DNA of 5,564 nucleotides. It comes from an uncultured Oscillospiraceae bacterium. GTDB lineage: Bacteria > Bacillota > Clostridia > Oscillospirales > Acutalibacteraceae. The translations under genes and the position numbers were made by a program. The stretch lies in the NCBI GenBank assembly GCA_900549675.1, contig URPG01000151.1, positions 1 through 5,564 of the forward strand, in the 5' to 3' direction. This document shows positions 5,460 through 5,564 of the stretch, one piece after another. A model generated the notes under the pieces. It did not search any database, had not been told where the DNA came from, and saw only the letters and a program-made list of their open reading frames with translations. The stretch's first letter is position 1. Each line of letters starts with the position of its first letter.

Positions 5460-5500
5460 AAAAAGACATAGCAATTCCTTGACGGAAAGCTATGTCTTTT
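5460..5500 (-). terminator. Intrinsic terminator of the tRNA transcript
   Basis: AAAAGACATAGC (5461-5472) pairs perfectly with GCTATGTCTTTT (5489-5500), and an inner TTCC/GGAA stem lies within the loop. On the minus strand it follows the tRNA CCA end directly and finishes in a run of T. It separates the tRNA from the kinase-like gene. Confidence 0.85.
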
Positions 5501-5564
5501 TGGTGGACCCTCGGGGACTCGAACCCAGGACCGACCGGTTATGAGCCGGTTGCTCTAACCAACT
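5501..5564 (-). tRNA. 3' part of a tRNA with CAU anticodon (Met or Ile2)
   Basis: On the minus strand the sequence runs from the D-loop (AGTTGGTTAGAGC) through the anticodon arm ACCGG-CTCATAA-CCGGT and the T arm with GGTTCGAGTCC, to an acceptor strand and an encoded CCA at 5503-5501. The anticodon CAU is at 5543-5541. The acceptor 5' strand lies beyond the window edge. A CAU anticodon can be elongator methionine tRNA, or isoleucine tRNA whose C34 is changed to lysidine. The GGTCC-ACCA end and CTCATAA loop also recall Bacillus tRNA-Ile(CAU), so the identity is left open. It is not an initiator by D- and T-arm appearance. Confidence 0.9.

Noticed and set aside
1..5564. CRISPR array, phage module, toxin-antitoxin pair or other novel defence system
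   Set aside because: No spaced direct repeats, nuclease or reverse transcriptase motifs, or paired small genes of that type were seen on either strand.

Overview
The window looks like low-GC Firmicutes (Clostridia-like) chromosome. The signs are strong AGGAGG-type ribosome binding sites, TTGACA/TATAAT-type promoters with 17-bp spacers, U-rich intrinsic terminators, a TTG start codon, and proteins of familiar Firmicutes type. This assignment is inference; no taxonomic marker longer than a partial tRNA is present.

Layout. Positions 1-110 hold a minus-strand promoter and palindromic operator, with the first codons of a gene that runs off the left edge. Positions about 343-834 hold a badly decayed minus-strand DDE transposase of IS3/IS481 type, with several stops and frameshifts and the first catalytic Asp replaced by Gly. 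Positions 912-3226 hold the one clear functional module: a CsoR/RcnR-family metal-sensing repressor (975-1250), its own terminator, then a separately promoted P1B-type metal-exporting ATPase (1367-3226). A perfect 19-bp inverted repeat, made of two CsoR-type boxes, covers the ATPase promoter. Positions 3227-4125 hold no intact gene. They contain the frameshifted ATP-binding domain of a sensor histidine kinase (minus strand), a possible second transposase scrap, and an orphan ribosome binding site. Positions 4126-4590 are an intact GNAT acetyltransferase (minus). Positions 4697-4822 are a 41-codon ORF of uncertain reality, followed by a terminator. Positions 4825-5358 are a small P-loop nucleotide kinase-like protein (minus). 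The right edge is the 3' part of a CAU-anticodon tRNA with its terminator (minus).

How it works together. The repressor has the Cys-His-Cys pattern of Cu(I)-sensing CsoR proteins and probably shuts off both its own promoter (one degenerate box) and the ATPase promoter (two perfect boxes). Metal binding would release the ATPase gene, whose product would pump the metal out. The ATPase has the CPC metal site but an HN-LGS sequence in its last membrane helix, unlike the classical Cu(I) or Zn/Cd signatures, so the exported metal is not settled. The cassette is flanked on both sides by gene debris and appears more GC-rich than its surroundings, which fits acquisition by transfer. I found no evidence of a wholly new system. 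The most distinctive elements are the double-box operator and the unusual ATPase signature.
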